From Virgisporangium aurantiacum (GTDB lineage Bacteria > Actinomycetota > Actinomycetes > Mycobacteriales > Micromonosporaceae): DNA of 64,000 nt. The stretch's first letter is position 1. Every line of letters begins with the position of its first letter. The translations under genes were made by a program, and so were the position numbers. The stretch is from the NCBI RefSeq assembly GCF_016863635.1, contig NZ_BOPG01000004.1, positions 108,210 through 172,209 of the forward strand, given 5' to 3'. Of the stretch, positions 27,142-34,817 are shown piece after piece. The notes under the pieces are model-generated. The model did not search any database. It was given only the letters and a program-made list of their open reading frames with translations, and was not told the DNA's origin.

Positions 27142-29160
27142 GTGGCGAACCACGCGCTCGTCATCGGTTGCGACCGGTACTGGGACGACGCGTCGGCGCT
27201 CGAGGGCGCCGTGCGCGACGCGCTCGAGGTCCGCCGGTGGTTGCTCGACCCCGAGCGCGGGGCGGTACCGCGGCAGAACCTGACGCTGCTGCTGAGCCCG
27301 ACCCCGGGCACCGAGCTGCCGCCGGCGCTGGCCGGTGTTCCGGACGCGACCCGGCCCCACATCGTGGCGGCCGTCGAGTCGGTGCTGATGCGCGCCGACG
27401 GCGACGAGGGGACGCTCTACTTCTACTTCGCCGGCCACGGGCTCACCGCGGAGGCCGACGGCTACGACGAGCCGTGCCTGCTCCCGAGCGACTTCCAGCC
27501 CCGCTACCGCGATCCGGCGCTCCCGATCCGGGCGCTGCGCGAGCAGTTCGCCACGGCGTCGCTCGCCCGGCAGCTGATGATCGTCGACGCGTGCCGCGGC
27601 GTGCCGGCCGGGCGGGCGTTCCGGGCCAACGGGCTCGCCGACCGGCGCCCGCGCGACTACAGCCGCCGCGAGCCCGACCAGTACGTCCTGGTCGCCACGA
27701 GTGCCGGCGACGTCGCCGTCGAGAACGCCGAAGGCGGGGAGTTCACCCGCGCCCTGCTGCGCGGCCTGAACGGCACCGGAACGGCCAAGCGGTGGGACGC
27801 GGAGAACGAGCGCTACGTGGTGCGGGTCCGCGAACTGTTCGACTTCGTGCGCACCGACCTCGCCCGGGCCGGGGTGGCGCAGCAGCCGCGCGGGATGGAC
27901 TCGTACAACGACCCGAACCCCGTCCTCGTCCACGTTCCCGACGACGTCGTCAAGCCGGCGACGCTCACCGTGACCCTGACCCCGGCGGACGCCGCGCGGG
28001 TCACCACGGTGTCCACCTTCGGCGCGACCGAGCACGACGACCGCGTCAACCGGCCGCCGGTCGCGAACCCGCTGACCCTGCGCCTGCCGCCGCGCACGTA
28101 CACGCTGCGCGTGCGGGCACCCGGTCTCGCCGCCCGACGCGCGCCGGCGATGGTCGACCTGTACGACGACACGACGGTGGAGATCGAACTGGGAACCGGC
28201 ACGGGTTTCCCGGCGGCGCCGACGTTCGTGGCCCGGCCCGGTGTCACGCCGGTGTCGCTCGACGAGGGGTCGACGGTGGTCGGGCCCGACCCGTCGGCGT
28301 TGCTGGAGGCCGTCGACGAGAGCGGGCGGGTCCGGCTGGGCGCCGGCGAGCTGACGCTGGGCCTGGTCGGCCGGTACCGGCTGCGCGTGGTGGAACCGCA
28401 CGGCGCGGGTCCCGACCTGATCGCCGAGGTGACCGCCGACCGGCCCGACCGGTACCACCCGGAGCCACCGGCCCGGCCACCGGTCCCGCCGCTTCCCGCG
28501 GCCGGGGAAGGGCTGATGGTCGCGGTGGTCGGCCCCCGCGGGACCGTCACCGCCGACGGCGTGGAGCTTTCGGGACGCGGTGCGGTGGCCACCGCCGTGC
28601 TACCGCTGCCGGCCGGGCCGGCGGAGATCGTGCTGACGGGCCTGCTCGACCGTCCCCTGCACGTCGCCGCGTACGCACCCGGCCTGATCCTGGTGGACGG
28701 CCCGCTCGTCCTCGCGCTGCCGGCGGAGCCCGGGTCGCGGAACCGGTCTGCCCGGGCCCAACGCTTCGCCGCCGCCGGCCGGATCGCCGAGGCCCGGACG
28801 GTGCTCGCCACCGGCCCGGCCGAGCCGTTGGACGCCGAGCCGCTGGACCTGACGCTGTTCGGCCTGCTCGCCACCCGGGACGGAGCCGCCGCCGTCGACG
28901 ACGTGGCCCGCGCCGCCACCATCCTGCGGCGCACCGCACCGGACCTCCCCGACACGGCCGTGCTGACCGCGCTGGCGAGGACCTACGGCAACCCCCGCGC
29001 CCGGCCGGCACCGCCCGACCTCACCGCGGTACCCCGGCTGTCGCTCGCGGTGGACGCCGCGTTGCGCCTGTACCGCGCCGCCCGGGCCGAGCCGCCGGAG
29101 TTCCTGCGCCTGGCCGCCACGACCCGCCTACCGGCCGCGCCCGCCACCACTTGGGTCTGA
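27142..29160 (+). CDS. Caspase-family (C14) protease with beta-rich C-terminal region, gasdermin partner
   Basis: 672 residues. Residues 1-245 are a caspase fold: start strand NHALVIGCDRYW, catalytic His99 in YFYFAGHG and catalytic Cys151 in LMIVDACRG, and a later LVATSAGDVAVE strand. Residues ~265-550 look like two or more beta-sandwich modules (LTVTLTPADAARV...LRLPPRTYTLRVRAPGL and similar), separated by a Pro-rich linker; residues ~555-672 are helical and Ala/Arg-rich. No signal peptide. The GTG start follows the gasdermin stop by 2 bases. By analogy with known systems the protease would sense infection, self-activate and cleave the gasdermin tail. The sensor part is not recognised. Confidence 0.88.
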   Translation: MANHALVIGCDRYWDDASALEGAVRDALEVRRWLLDPERGAVPRQNLTLLLSPTPGTELPPALAGVPDATRPHIVAAVESVLMRADGDEGTLYFYFAGHGLTAEADGYDEPCLLPSDFQPRYRDPALPIRALREQFATASLARQLMIVDACRGVPAGRAFRANGLADRRPRDYSRREPDQYVLVATSAGDVAVENAEGGEFTRALLRGLNGTGTAKRWDAENERYVVRVRELFDFVRTDLARAGVAQQPRGMDSYNDPNPVLVHVPDDVVKPATLTVTLTPADAARVTTVSTFGATEHDDRVNRPPVANPLTLRLPPRTYTLRVRAPGLAARRAPAMVDLYDDTTVEIELGTGTGFPAAPTFVARPGVTPVSLDEGSTVVGPDPSALLEAVDESGRVRLGAGELTLGLVGRYRLRVVEPHGAGPDLIAEVTADRPDRYHPEPPARPPVPPLPAAGEGLMVAVVGPRGTVTADGVELSGRGAVATAVLPLPAGPAEIVLTGLLDRPLHVAAYAPGLILVDGPLVLALPAEPGSRNRSARAQRFAAAGRIAEARTVLATGPAEPLDAEPLDLTLFGLLATRDGAAAVDDVARAATILRRTAPDLPDTAVLTALARTYGNPRARPAPPDLTAVPRLSLAVDAALRLYRAARAEPPEFLRLAATTRLPAAPATTWV

Positions 29161-29174
29161 GACTCCGGCGCAGA

Positions 29175-29333
29175 TCAGAACGTGCGGTCCTGGGTGCTGC
29201 CCGGAACCCGGGGACGGTCGCCCCAGCCCGAAATCACGTCGCGGCCCTGAGCCGGTGGGCGCCGGGGGTCGGTGTCGGTCGGGGTGTCCTTGAGCAGCTT
29301 GCGGGCGATGGCCGCGATCTTGCCGAGGTTCAT
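29175..29333 (-). CDS. Small basic hypothetical protein
   Basis: 52 residues: MNLGKIAAIARKLLKD at the start is a likely amphipathic helix, followed by a Pro/Arg/Asp-rich tail ending in TQDRTF. A weak AAAGGT site lies upstream; ATG 29375 would add 14 residues. Convergent with the caspase gene and divergent from the glyA leader. No family recognised. A link to the gasdermin-caspase pair is possible but not shown. Confidence 0.45.
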   Translation of the reverse strand: MNLGKIAAIARKLLKDTPTDTDPRRPPAQGRDVISGWGDRPRVPGSTQDRTF

Positions 29334-29391
29334 GTGGGTACCTTTCGTCGGCTTCTCGTCACCATTGTGCGCCATGCGGTAGGCTCGCCGC

Positions 29392-29476
29392 TTCGTCCGC
29401 GACTGGCGCAACCTGAGGTGGAACCGACCACCGGGGAGCATTCAGCATCGAGCATCGCGCGCCTGGGTGCCCGACC
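29392..29476 (+). promoter_or_regulatory. ZTP (pfl) riboswitch upstream of glyA
   Basis: The leader contains the conserved pfl motif pieces in order: GCGACTGGCG (29399-29408), CCACCGGGGAGC (29428-29439), and CGCGCCTGGGTGCCC (29458-29472), with a variable hairpin between the last two. ZTP riboswitches sense the purine intermediate ZMP/ZTP, which builds up when folate is short, and switch on one-carbon genes such as glyA. A TAGGCT -10 box at 29380-29385 would start the RNA just before the motif. The glyA ribosome binding site GGAGGAAG follows; control at translation or transcription cannot be told. Confidence 0.85.
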
Positions 29477-29507
29477 TTGAGGCTGCAAAGCCGGAGGAAG
29501 GACGCCC

Positions 29508-30776
29508 ATGCACGTTCCACCGCTCCCGAATCTCACCGTCGAAGACCCGCGGGTCGCCGAGTTGATCGAGAGCGAGGCCGCCCGCCAGCACGACAAGCTG
29601 CGGATGATCGCCTCCGAGAACTACGTGTCGCCCGCCGTGCTGGAGGCCACCGGTTCGGTGCTGACCAACAAGTACTCCGAGGGCTACGCGCGCAAGCGGT
29701 ACTACGAGGGCCAGCAGATCGTCGACCCGCTGGAGGAGTTGGCGATCGAGCGGGCGCGGGCACTGTTCGGCGTCGAGCACGCCAACGTTCAGCCGTACTC
29801 GGGGTCACCCGCGAACCTGGCCGTCTACATGGCGTTCGCGAAGCCGGGCGACACGATCCTCGGCCTCGGGCTGCCGATGGGCGGGCACCTCACCCACGGG
29901 TGGAAGGTGTCGGCGACCGGCGCCTGGTTCAACGCCGTCCACTACAGCGTGCGCCGGGAAGACGGCCTGATCGACTTCGACCAGGTCCGCGACCTCGCGC
30001 TCGCGGAGCGTCCGAAGATCATCTGGTGTGGCGGTACCGCGCTGCCCCGCACCATCGACTTCCCCCGGTTCGCCGAGATCGCCCGGGAGGCCGGTGCGAT
30101 CCTCGCCGCCGACGTCGCGCACATCGCCGGGCTCATCGCCGGTGGCGCACACCCGTCTCCGGTCGGCCACGCCGACGTGATCACCACCACCACGCACAAG
30201 ACCTTGCGGGGACCGCGTGGGGCGATGATCTTCAGCACCGCCGAGCACGCCAAGGCGGTCGACAAGGCGGTGTTCCCGGGCCTGCAGGGCGGCCCGCACA
30301 ACCACACCACCGCCGCGATCGCGGTGGCGCTCAAGGAGGCCGCCGAGCCGTCGTTCCGCGACTACGCCGCGCAGATCGTGAAGAACACCCGGGCGCTCGC
30401 CGCCGCGCTGATCGACCGGGGCTTCGACCTGGTCACCGGCGGCAGCGACAACCACCTGCTGCTGATCGACCTCACCGGCAAGGGCGTCGGCGGCAAGCCG
30501 GCGGCGCAGGCACTCGACCGCGCCGGCATCGAGCTGAACTTCAACACCGTGCCGTACGACACGCGCACGCCGTTCGACCCGTCCGGCCTGCGGCTGGGCA
30601 CGGCCGGCATCACCACCCGCGGGCTCACCGAGGAGCACATGCCGCAGGTCGCGGCCTGGTTCTCCGACTCGGTCGACGCGCTGATCAAGGACGACGAAAA
30701 GGCGGAGGCGCGCATCGCCGGCGAGATCGCCGACCTGCTCGCCGGTTTCCCGATGCCGGGCTGGTCACGCGTCTGA
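29508..30776 (+). CDS. glyA: Serine hydroxymethyltransferase
   Basis: 422 residues. PLP enzyme with Lys231 in TTTTHKTLRGPRG and the family motifs MIASENYVSPAV, NKYSEGYARKRYYEG, NVQPYSGSPANLAVY, LPMGGHLTHG and GLQGGPHNH. Transfers the serine hydroxymethyl carbon to tetrahydrofolate, giving glycine. One local deviation from the common IIAGxSAYPR strand is IIWCGGTALPR, which does not touch catalytic residues. Start ATG 29508 follows GGAGGAAG. Predicted control by a ZTP riboswitch. Its 3' end overlaps the convergent membrane-protein gene by 12 bases. Confidence 0.96.
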   Translation: MHVPPLPNLTVEDPRVAELIESEAARQHDKLRMIASENYVSPAVLEATGSVLTNKYSEGYARKRYYEGQQIVDPLEELAIERARALFGVEHANVQPYSGSPANLAVYMAFAKPGDTILGLGLPMGGHLTHGWKVSATGAWFNAVHYSVRREDGLIDFDQVRDLALAERPKIIWCGGTALPRTIDFPRFAEIAREAGAILAADVAHIAGLIAGGAHPSPVGHADVITTTTHKTLRGPRGAMIFSTAEHAKAVDKAVFPGLQGGPHNHTTAAIAVALKEAAEPSFRDYAAQIVKNTRALAAALIDRGFDLVTGGSDNHLLLIDLTGKGVGGKPAAQALDRAGIELNFNTVPYDTRTPFDPSGLRLGTAGITTRGLTEEHMPQVAAWFSDSVDALIKDDEKAEARIAGEIADLLAGFPMPGWSRV

Positions 30777-31808
30777 GGCCGGGGCCGTACCGGGATCCGG
30801 CGCCACCGCCGGGTCCCGGTACAGGTCCGAAAGCTCCATGAGGACGTCGACAGCGATCTCGTTCGCGTCGGCGGCCAGGAACGCGCCGACCGTCTCCACG
30901 AACTGGTCGGCGGCCAGCACCTGCACGCCCTCCACCAGCGGCAGCTCGACGTGGATGGTGTCGGCCAACCGGCCGCTGGCCGGGTGCACGGTCAGGAACG
31001 CCCGGCACGTGACGCCCACCGGCGCCAGCCGGCGCTGCCAGCGCCGCACGTCGTCGACCGCGCCGTCGACCTCGTCGGTGCCCGGCCCGTACGGGCGGCC
31101 GTTGCGCGCCACCCGGACGCCCTCGACCCCGTACTCCCCGCGCGGCCAGACCGTGGTCGCCACCAGGGCGGCCCGCCGGCCGGCCACCACCAGGTGCGAG
31201 CACTGGCCGTCGGCCAGGGCGAAGAACAGGGCCGACGGCACCTGCTCCAGGGCCGGCAGCTGCGGCTCCGGGTCACCCTGGTTGACGCCGAACCAGCGCC
31301 GTCCGCCCAGCCCGTCGGCGACCGTGGCGGTGGCGGTGCGGCGACCGTCGGCCCAGACCGCCGCGAAGCCGGCGAGCAGCAGCGGCACGGCGAACGCCAG
31401 GTTCCCGGCGATCAGCCGGGCCATCCCGGCCAGGTCGCCGGCCGAGTCGGGCACCCAGCCGCGCGCGACGAACGCCCAGCAGGCGACCGCGGCGAGCAGG
31501 ACCGGGGCGGCGGGCACCGGCAGCCCGCGCAGCAGCAGGGCCAGCCCGCCGAGGCCGAGCAGCCCGGCCAGGCCGCTCCACACCGCGTCGAGCCGGATCG
31601 CCCCGTAGCCGACGACGACCACCCACAGCGCGCCGGCCAGGCCGCACACCACCAGCGGCAGGACGTGACCGGGCCGAAGCACCACCCGCGGCGCCCCGAT
31701 CCCGGCCAGCCACGACGGCGGGGTCCGCGGCGCCACCCAGGCTCCGGTGTCGTAGCCGTGTGCGGCCGATCGTCGGTGGCTGGCTGTCACGGTCAGCCAG
31801 TCAACCAC
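30765..31808 (-). CDS. Membrane protein of unknown function
   Basis: 347 residues. About four hydrophobic helices between residues 45 and 160, then a soluble domain of ~190 residues with blocks SALFFALADGQCSHLVVAGRRAALVATTVWPRGEY and WQRRLAPVGVTCRAFLTVHPASGRL. The soluble part vaguely recalls a NERD nuclease-related domain, but I cannot line up its catalytic residues, so no function is claimed. Divergent from the PH-domain gene at 31857. Confidence 0.75.
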   Translation of the reverse strand: MVDWLTVTASHRRSAAHGYDTGAWVAPRTPPSWLAGIGAPRVVLRPGHVLPLVVCGLAGALWVVVVGYGAIRLDAVWSGLAGLLGLGGLALLLRGLPVPAAPVLLAAVACWAFVARGWVPDSAGDLAGMARLIAGNLAFAVPLLLAGFAAVWADGRRTATATVADGLGGRRWFGVNQGDPEPQLPALEQVPSALFFALADGQCSHLVVAGRRAALVATTVWPRGEYGVEGVRVARNGRPYGPGTDEVDGAVDDVRRWQRRLAPVGVTCRAFLTVHPASGRLADTIHVELPLVEGVQVLAADQFVETVGAFLAADANEIAVDVLMELSDLYRDPAVAPDPGTAPASDA

Positions 31809-31856
31809 CCGGCGGCCGGCCGGGGAATCCGTCGGACCGGGTGGGATGATGGTCCG

Positions 31857-32234
31857 ATGCAGGCGCGCGTGAAGTTCCGCTACAACGCCGCCATCACGGT
31901 TGCCGCGGTGGTCGCCGTGATCGGCGGGTTACCGCTTGCCACCGCCGCCTGGTACGCCGCGCCGCTGCTGCTGGTCCCGCTGGCCGTCGCCGTCTGGGGG
32001 TGGCGGGCCGGCACCGACGCCACGGTCAACGGCGTGCAGGTGCGCGCGCTGTTCGGTTCGCGGTTCCTGCCCTGGCCGAAGATCGACTCGCTGGTCGTCG
32101 GCGAGCGCGACCGGGTGTACGCGCACACGTCGGCCGGCTCGGCCGTCCGGCTCACCGCGGTGACACCGGCCGACCTCCCGAAACTGGTGGCGGCGAGCGG
32201 CGAGCAGCTCAGCACTCCCCCGCGTCAGCCCTGA
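31857..32234 (+). CDS. Small membrane protein with bacterial PH domain
   Basis: 125 residues. Two hydrophobic helices (about 10-27 and 30-48) followed by a bacterial PH-type domain (ATVNGVQVRALFGSRFLPWPKIDSLVVGERDRVYAHTSAGSAVRLTAV). Such proteins are common in actinobacteria; their function is unknown. ATG 31857 is chosen because residues before it have no similarity and lie in the divergent gene. No ribosome binding site is seen. Confidence 0.82.
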   Translation: MQARVKFRYNAAITVAAVVAVIGGLPLATAAWYAAPLLLVPLAVAVWGWRAGTDATVNGVQVRALFGSRFLPWPKIDSLVVGERDRVYAHTSAGSAVRLTAVTPADLPKLVAASGEQLSTPPRQP

Positions 32235-32337
32235 CAGAGCTTTACCACCGACCACCGGGGTGAACGGTCGGCGACGTCGTTCCAGTACTGAGTCGGTTCC
32301 TGCAGGGGGCCGCCGGTGGACCCGCCGGCCTCCCTGG

Positions 32338-33819
32338 TCACGCATTCCAGTCGTCGACCAGCCCTTCACCGAAGAACTGGCCGGTCGTGTCGGGCTCGCG
32401 GTACCGCCCGGTGGCGACGGTCGCGCCGGTGGCGTCGAGCGCGGTGAGCGTCAGGTCGGCCACCGGCGCCGGGGCATTGAGGTACCCGACGCCGCCGGTG
32501 AGCGGCACGGTCTCGGCCCCGGCCTTCAGTTTCGTGGCCGACGGCGGCGCCACCACCAGGATCCGGTCGCCGACCACCGGGCGGAAGTCCTTGACCTCCG
32601 GGCTGGGCAGCCGGACGGCCACCAGGTCGGTCGACGCCGCGGTCGCGGTGCCGTACGGCAACGCGACGACCCGGTCCCCGGAGAGCCCGGCCATCGGCTC
32701 CTGTACGTACGGCTCGCGGCCGGTGTAGTAGACCGCTGCCGCCGGTGCGCGCGTCGCACCACCCGGGCCGCCCGTCGCCGCGGTCACGAGCGTGCGCCCG
32801 TCGCGGCCGGCGCCGGTGACCACGACGGTCGTCCGGTCGTCGCCCGACGGACCCGCCCACAGCACCGTCGGCGCGGCCCCGCCCAGGTGGCGCGTCGCGA
32901 ACGTCCACGCGCCGACGGCCGAGTCGACCAGCGCCGGGTCGGCGGTTCCGCGCAGCGGCGCGGGGGAACCCGGCACCGGCAGGTCACCGCCGATGTAGGG
33001 CGGCCCCTCGAAGCGCACCCGGCCGTCGCAGGTGACGCGCCACCACGACTGGCCCATGTCACCGGCCACGATCAGGTGGTCGCCGCGCGGGGTCCAGGTG
33101 CGGTGGGTGGTGCCGTCGGCGTCGATCGTGGCGGTGCCGGACGTGTCGACCGAGCAACCGCTCGGCGCGAGCGCGACCGTCGACTCGTTCTCGACCCGGT
33201 CCGGGCTCTGGTGCACCGCCGCGGAGGTCTGGAAGAACGGCCGCAGCCCGATCCACTGCCCGCCGAGCGTCCCCCGGGCCAGGTCGGCCGGACCGGCGTC
33301 GGCGGCGGCCTGCGCCAGGTGCACGCTGGCGAACTCGTCGTTGTAGTGGGCGATCACCGCGATCCGCCCGCCGCTCACGTCGGCGACCGCGAGCACCTTG
33401 ACCCGGTCCAGGCCCGCGGGGGCTCCACCGGACGCCGTCGCCTGCCGGGCGACCTCCTCGACGAGGCCCGGGTCGCCGGCGAGGTTGCCGCGGGTCGGCG
33501 AGTCGATGAGCCGCCGGGTCCAGGCGCTGACGCGTGCCTTCGGGGGGTCGGGACTGACCCGGTTGCCGTCCTGGTCCACGCCGTAACGGGTGGGGTCGGG
33601 GTCCGGCGACGGTCCGATCGGGCTGCCGACCGGCGCGGCGGCCAGGGTGCCGCCGGCGAGTGCCAGCGCCATCGCGGCCGCCGCGGCGCCGACCCCGCGG
33701 CGCCAGGTGCGCCGGCGACGCCGGACGAGCAGCCGGCCCAGCGGGTCGGGACGGGGCACCACCGGCCCCGTGATCCGCTCGAACGCCGCACGGACGTCGT
33801 CTTCGATGGTGCCGTTCAC
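32338..33819 (-). CDS. Single-pass membrane protein coupled to SigE-family sigma factor
   Basis: 493 residues. A short cytoplasmic N terminus (MNGTIEDDVRAAFERITG...RRRRRTWRR), one membrane helix (about 48-67), then ~420 extracytoplasmic residues with Pro-rich linker and many short beta strands (LIVAGDMGQSWWRVTCDGRVRFEG, TVLWAGPSGDDRTTVVVTGAG), perhaps a beta-propeller-like fold. No zinc-binding anti-sigma motif. Start GTG 33819 overlaps the sigma-factor stop (GTGA) and has GGAGG 5 bases upstream, so the two are translationally coupled. A role as anti-sigma or surface sensor for that sigma factor is inferred from this arrangement. Confidence 0.8.
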   Translation of the reverse strand: MNGTIEDDVRAAFERITGPVVPRPDPLGRLLVRRRRRTWRRGVGAAAAAMALALAGGTLAAAPVGSPIGPSPDPDPTRYGVDQDGNRVSPDPPKARVSAWTRRLIDSPTRGNLAGDPGLVEEVARQATASGGAPAGLDRVKVLAVADVSGGRIAVIAHYNDEFASVHLAQAAADAGPADLARGTLGGQWIGLRPFFQTSAAVHQSPDRVENESTVALAPSGCSVDTSGTATIDADGTTHRTWTPRGDHLIVAGDMGQSWWRVTCDGRVRFEGPPYIGGDLPVPGSPAPLRGTADPALVDSAVGAWTFATRHLGGAAPTVLWAGPSGDDRTTVVVTGAGRDGRTLVTAATGGPGGATRAPAAAVYYTGREPYVQEPMAGLSGDRVVALPYGTATAASTDLVAVRLPSPEVKDFRPVVGDRILVVAPPSATKLKAGAETVPLTGGVGYLNAPAPVADLTLTALDATGATVATGRYREPDTTGQFFGEGLVDDWNA

Positions 33820-34334
33820 CGCTGCCTCCGTTCCGTGGTCATCCGGTCTTCCTCCGCTGCCGGAGCGAGCACGACGCGCAGCCTCGTCAGTCCCCGCGAG
33901 GCCTGTGCCTTGACCGTGCCGATCGAGCATCCGAGCAGGTCGGCGGTCTCCGCCTCGGACTGGTCCTCCCAGTACCGGAGCACCAGCACCGCCCGCATGC
34001 GCGGCGGCAGTTTGGCGAGGGCGGCGAGGACCGTGGTGCGCTCGGCCGCGCCGCCGGCGCCGTCGGGCGCGACGCCGTCGGGCGGGTCGGCCTGCGGCAG
34101 TTCCCGCCGCAGGCGGCGCCACCAGGACACGCGCTGGTTGACCATGACGCGGCGCAGGTACGTCATCGGCTCGGCGATGGCGTCCCACCTCGGCATGGCC
34201 TTCAGCAGGCTGGCCTGCAGCAGGTCTTCGGCCGCGTGATGCGACCCCGTCAGCAGGTACGCCGTTCGCAGCAGGTCGCCGTACCGCAGCGCGACGAAGT
34301 CCGCGAACTCCGGACTGGGTTCTCGTGTGGTCAC
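33816..34334 (-). CDS. SigE-family ECF RNA polymerase sigma factor
   Basis: 172 residues. Region 2 (FADFVALRYGDLLRTAYLLTGSHHAAEDLLQASLLKAMPRWD) and region 4 (LAALAKLPPRMRAVLVLRYWEDQSEAETADLLGCSIGTVKAQASRGLTRLR) are clear; this is the actinobacterial SigE-family ECF group. Start GTG 34334 is chosen because GGGAGG lies 7 bases upstream; a codon 18 bases earlier is also possible. It overlaps the downstream membrane-protein gene by 4 bases. Confidence 0.92.
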   Translation of the reverse strand: MTTREPSPEFADFVALRYGDLLRTAYLLTGSHHAAEDLLQASLLKAMPRWDAIAEPMTYLRRVMVNQRVSWWRRLRRELPQADPPDGVAPDGAGGAAERTTVLAALAKLPPRMRAVLVLRYWEDQSEAETADLLGCSIGTVKAQASRGLTRLRVVLAPAAEEDRMTTERRQR

Positions 34335-34386
34335 CGGCTGTCCTCCCTTCACGTGGGAGCACGCCCGGCGGGCCGGGAAGGTTGAG

Positions 34387-34671
34387 TCAGTTCTTCAGGA
34401 GGTCCCGGTGCTCCGGGTGCTTCTCCAGGTAGGACCGCACGAACGGGCAGGTCGCGACGATCCGCCCGCCCTTGCCGCGGACGTCGGCCAGCGCGCCGGC
34501 CACCAGCTTGCCGCCGAGGCCCTGGCCGCCGTACTCGGAGCCGATCTCGGTGTGCGTGAAGTTCAGGTGGTCGGGATGGCGGACGTAGGCCGCGAACCCG
34601 GCCACGGCGCCGTCGACGGTCACCTCGTATCGCGAGCGCTCCGGGTTGTCGGCCACGGTCACCTCAGGCAT
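34387..34671 (-). CDS. GNAT-family N-acetyltransferase-like protein
   Basis: 94 residues of the short GCN5-related type (YidJ-like). Motifs: RYEVTVDGAVAGFAAYV, LNFTHTEIGSEYGGQGLGGKLVAGALADVRGKGGRIVATCPFVRSYLEKHPEH, with QGLGGKL as the acetyl-CoA loop. Substrate unknown. Start ATG 34671 fits the family; CAGGCT lies 7 bases upstream. Confidence 0.9.
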   Translation of the reverse strand: MPEVTVADNPERSRYEVTVDGAVAGFAAYVRHPDHLNFTHTEIGSEYGGQGLGGKLVAGALADVRGKGGRIVATCPFVRSYLEKHPEHRDLLKN

Positions 34672-34741
34672 GCGATCGAGCCTGCCACGGCCGCCGTTGA
34701 TCACCTAATGCAAACGACTGCAACTCATTGACTGTTCTAAA

Positions 34742-34755
34742 TGTAAGCGTTAACA
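34742..34755. promoter_or_regulatory. LacI-family operator 1 upstream of pectate lyase
   Basis: TGTAAGCGTTAACA matches the general LacI/GalR-family operator pattern TGTAANCGNTNACA at every fixed position, including the central CG. It lies 63 bases before the pectate lyase start. Confidence 0.65.
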
Positions 34756-34759
34756 ATCC

Positions 34760-34777
34760 TAGGAAAGCGCTTTCCTA
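34760..34777. promoter_or_regulatory. LacI-family operator 2 upstream of pectate lyase
   Basis: TAGGAAAGCGCTTTCCTA is a perfect 18-bp palindrome centred on GCGC, typical of LacI-family operators. It is four bases from operator 1, so the pair may be bound cooperatively and induced by pectin fragments. Confidence 0.75.
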
Positions 34778-34817
34778 AGGTCGATCGGAAAAGCTTCCCA
34801 CCCCTCGGAGGTAGCTC

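Noticed and set aside
30765..31400. NERD nuclease domain in the membrane protein's soluble part
   Set aside because: Only a loose resemblance; catalytic residues cannot be aligned.
32235..32337. GC-rich imperfect hairpin after the PH-domain gene as a terminator
   Set aside because: The arms contain mismatches in the middle and no T-run follows; not reported as a feature.
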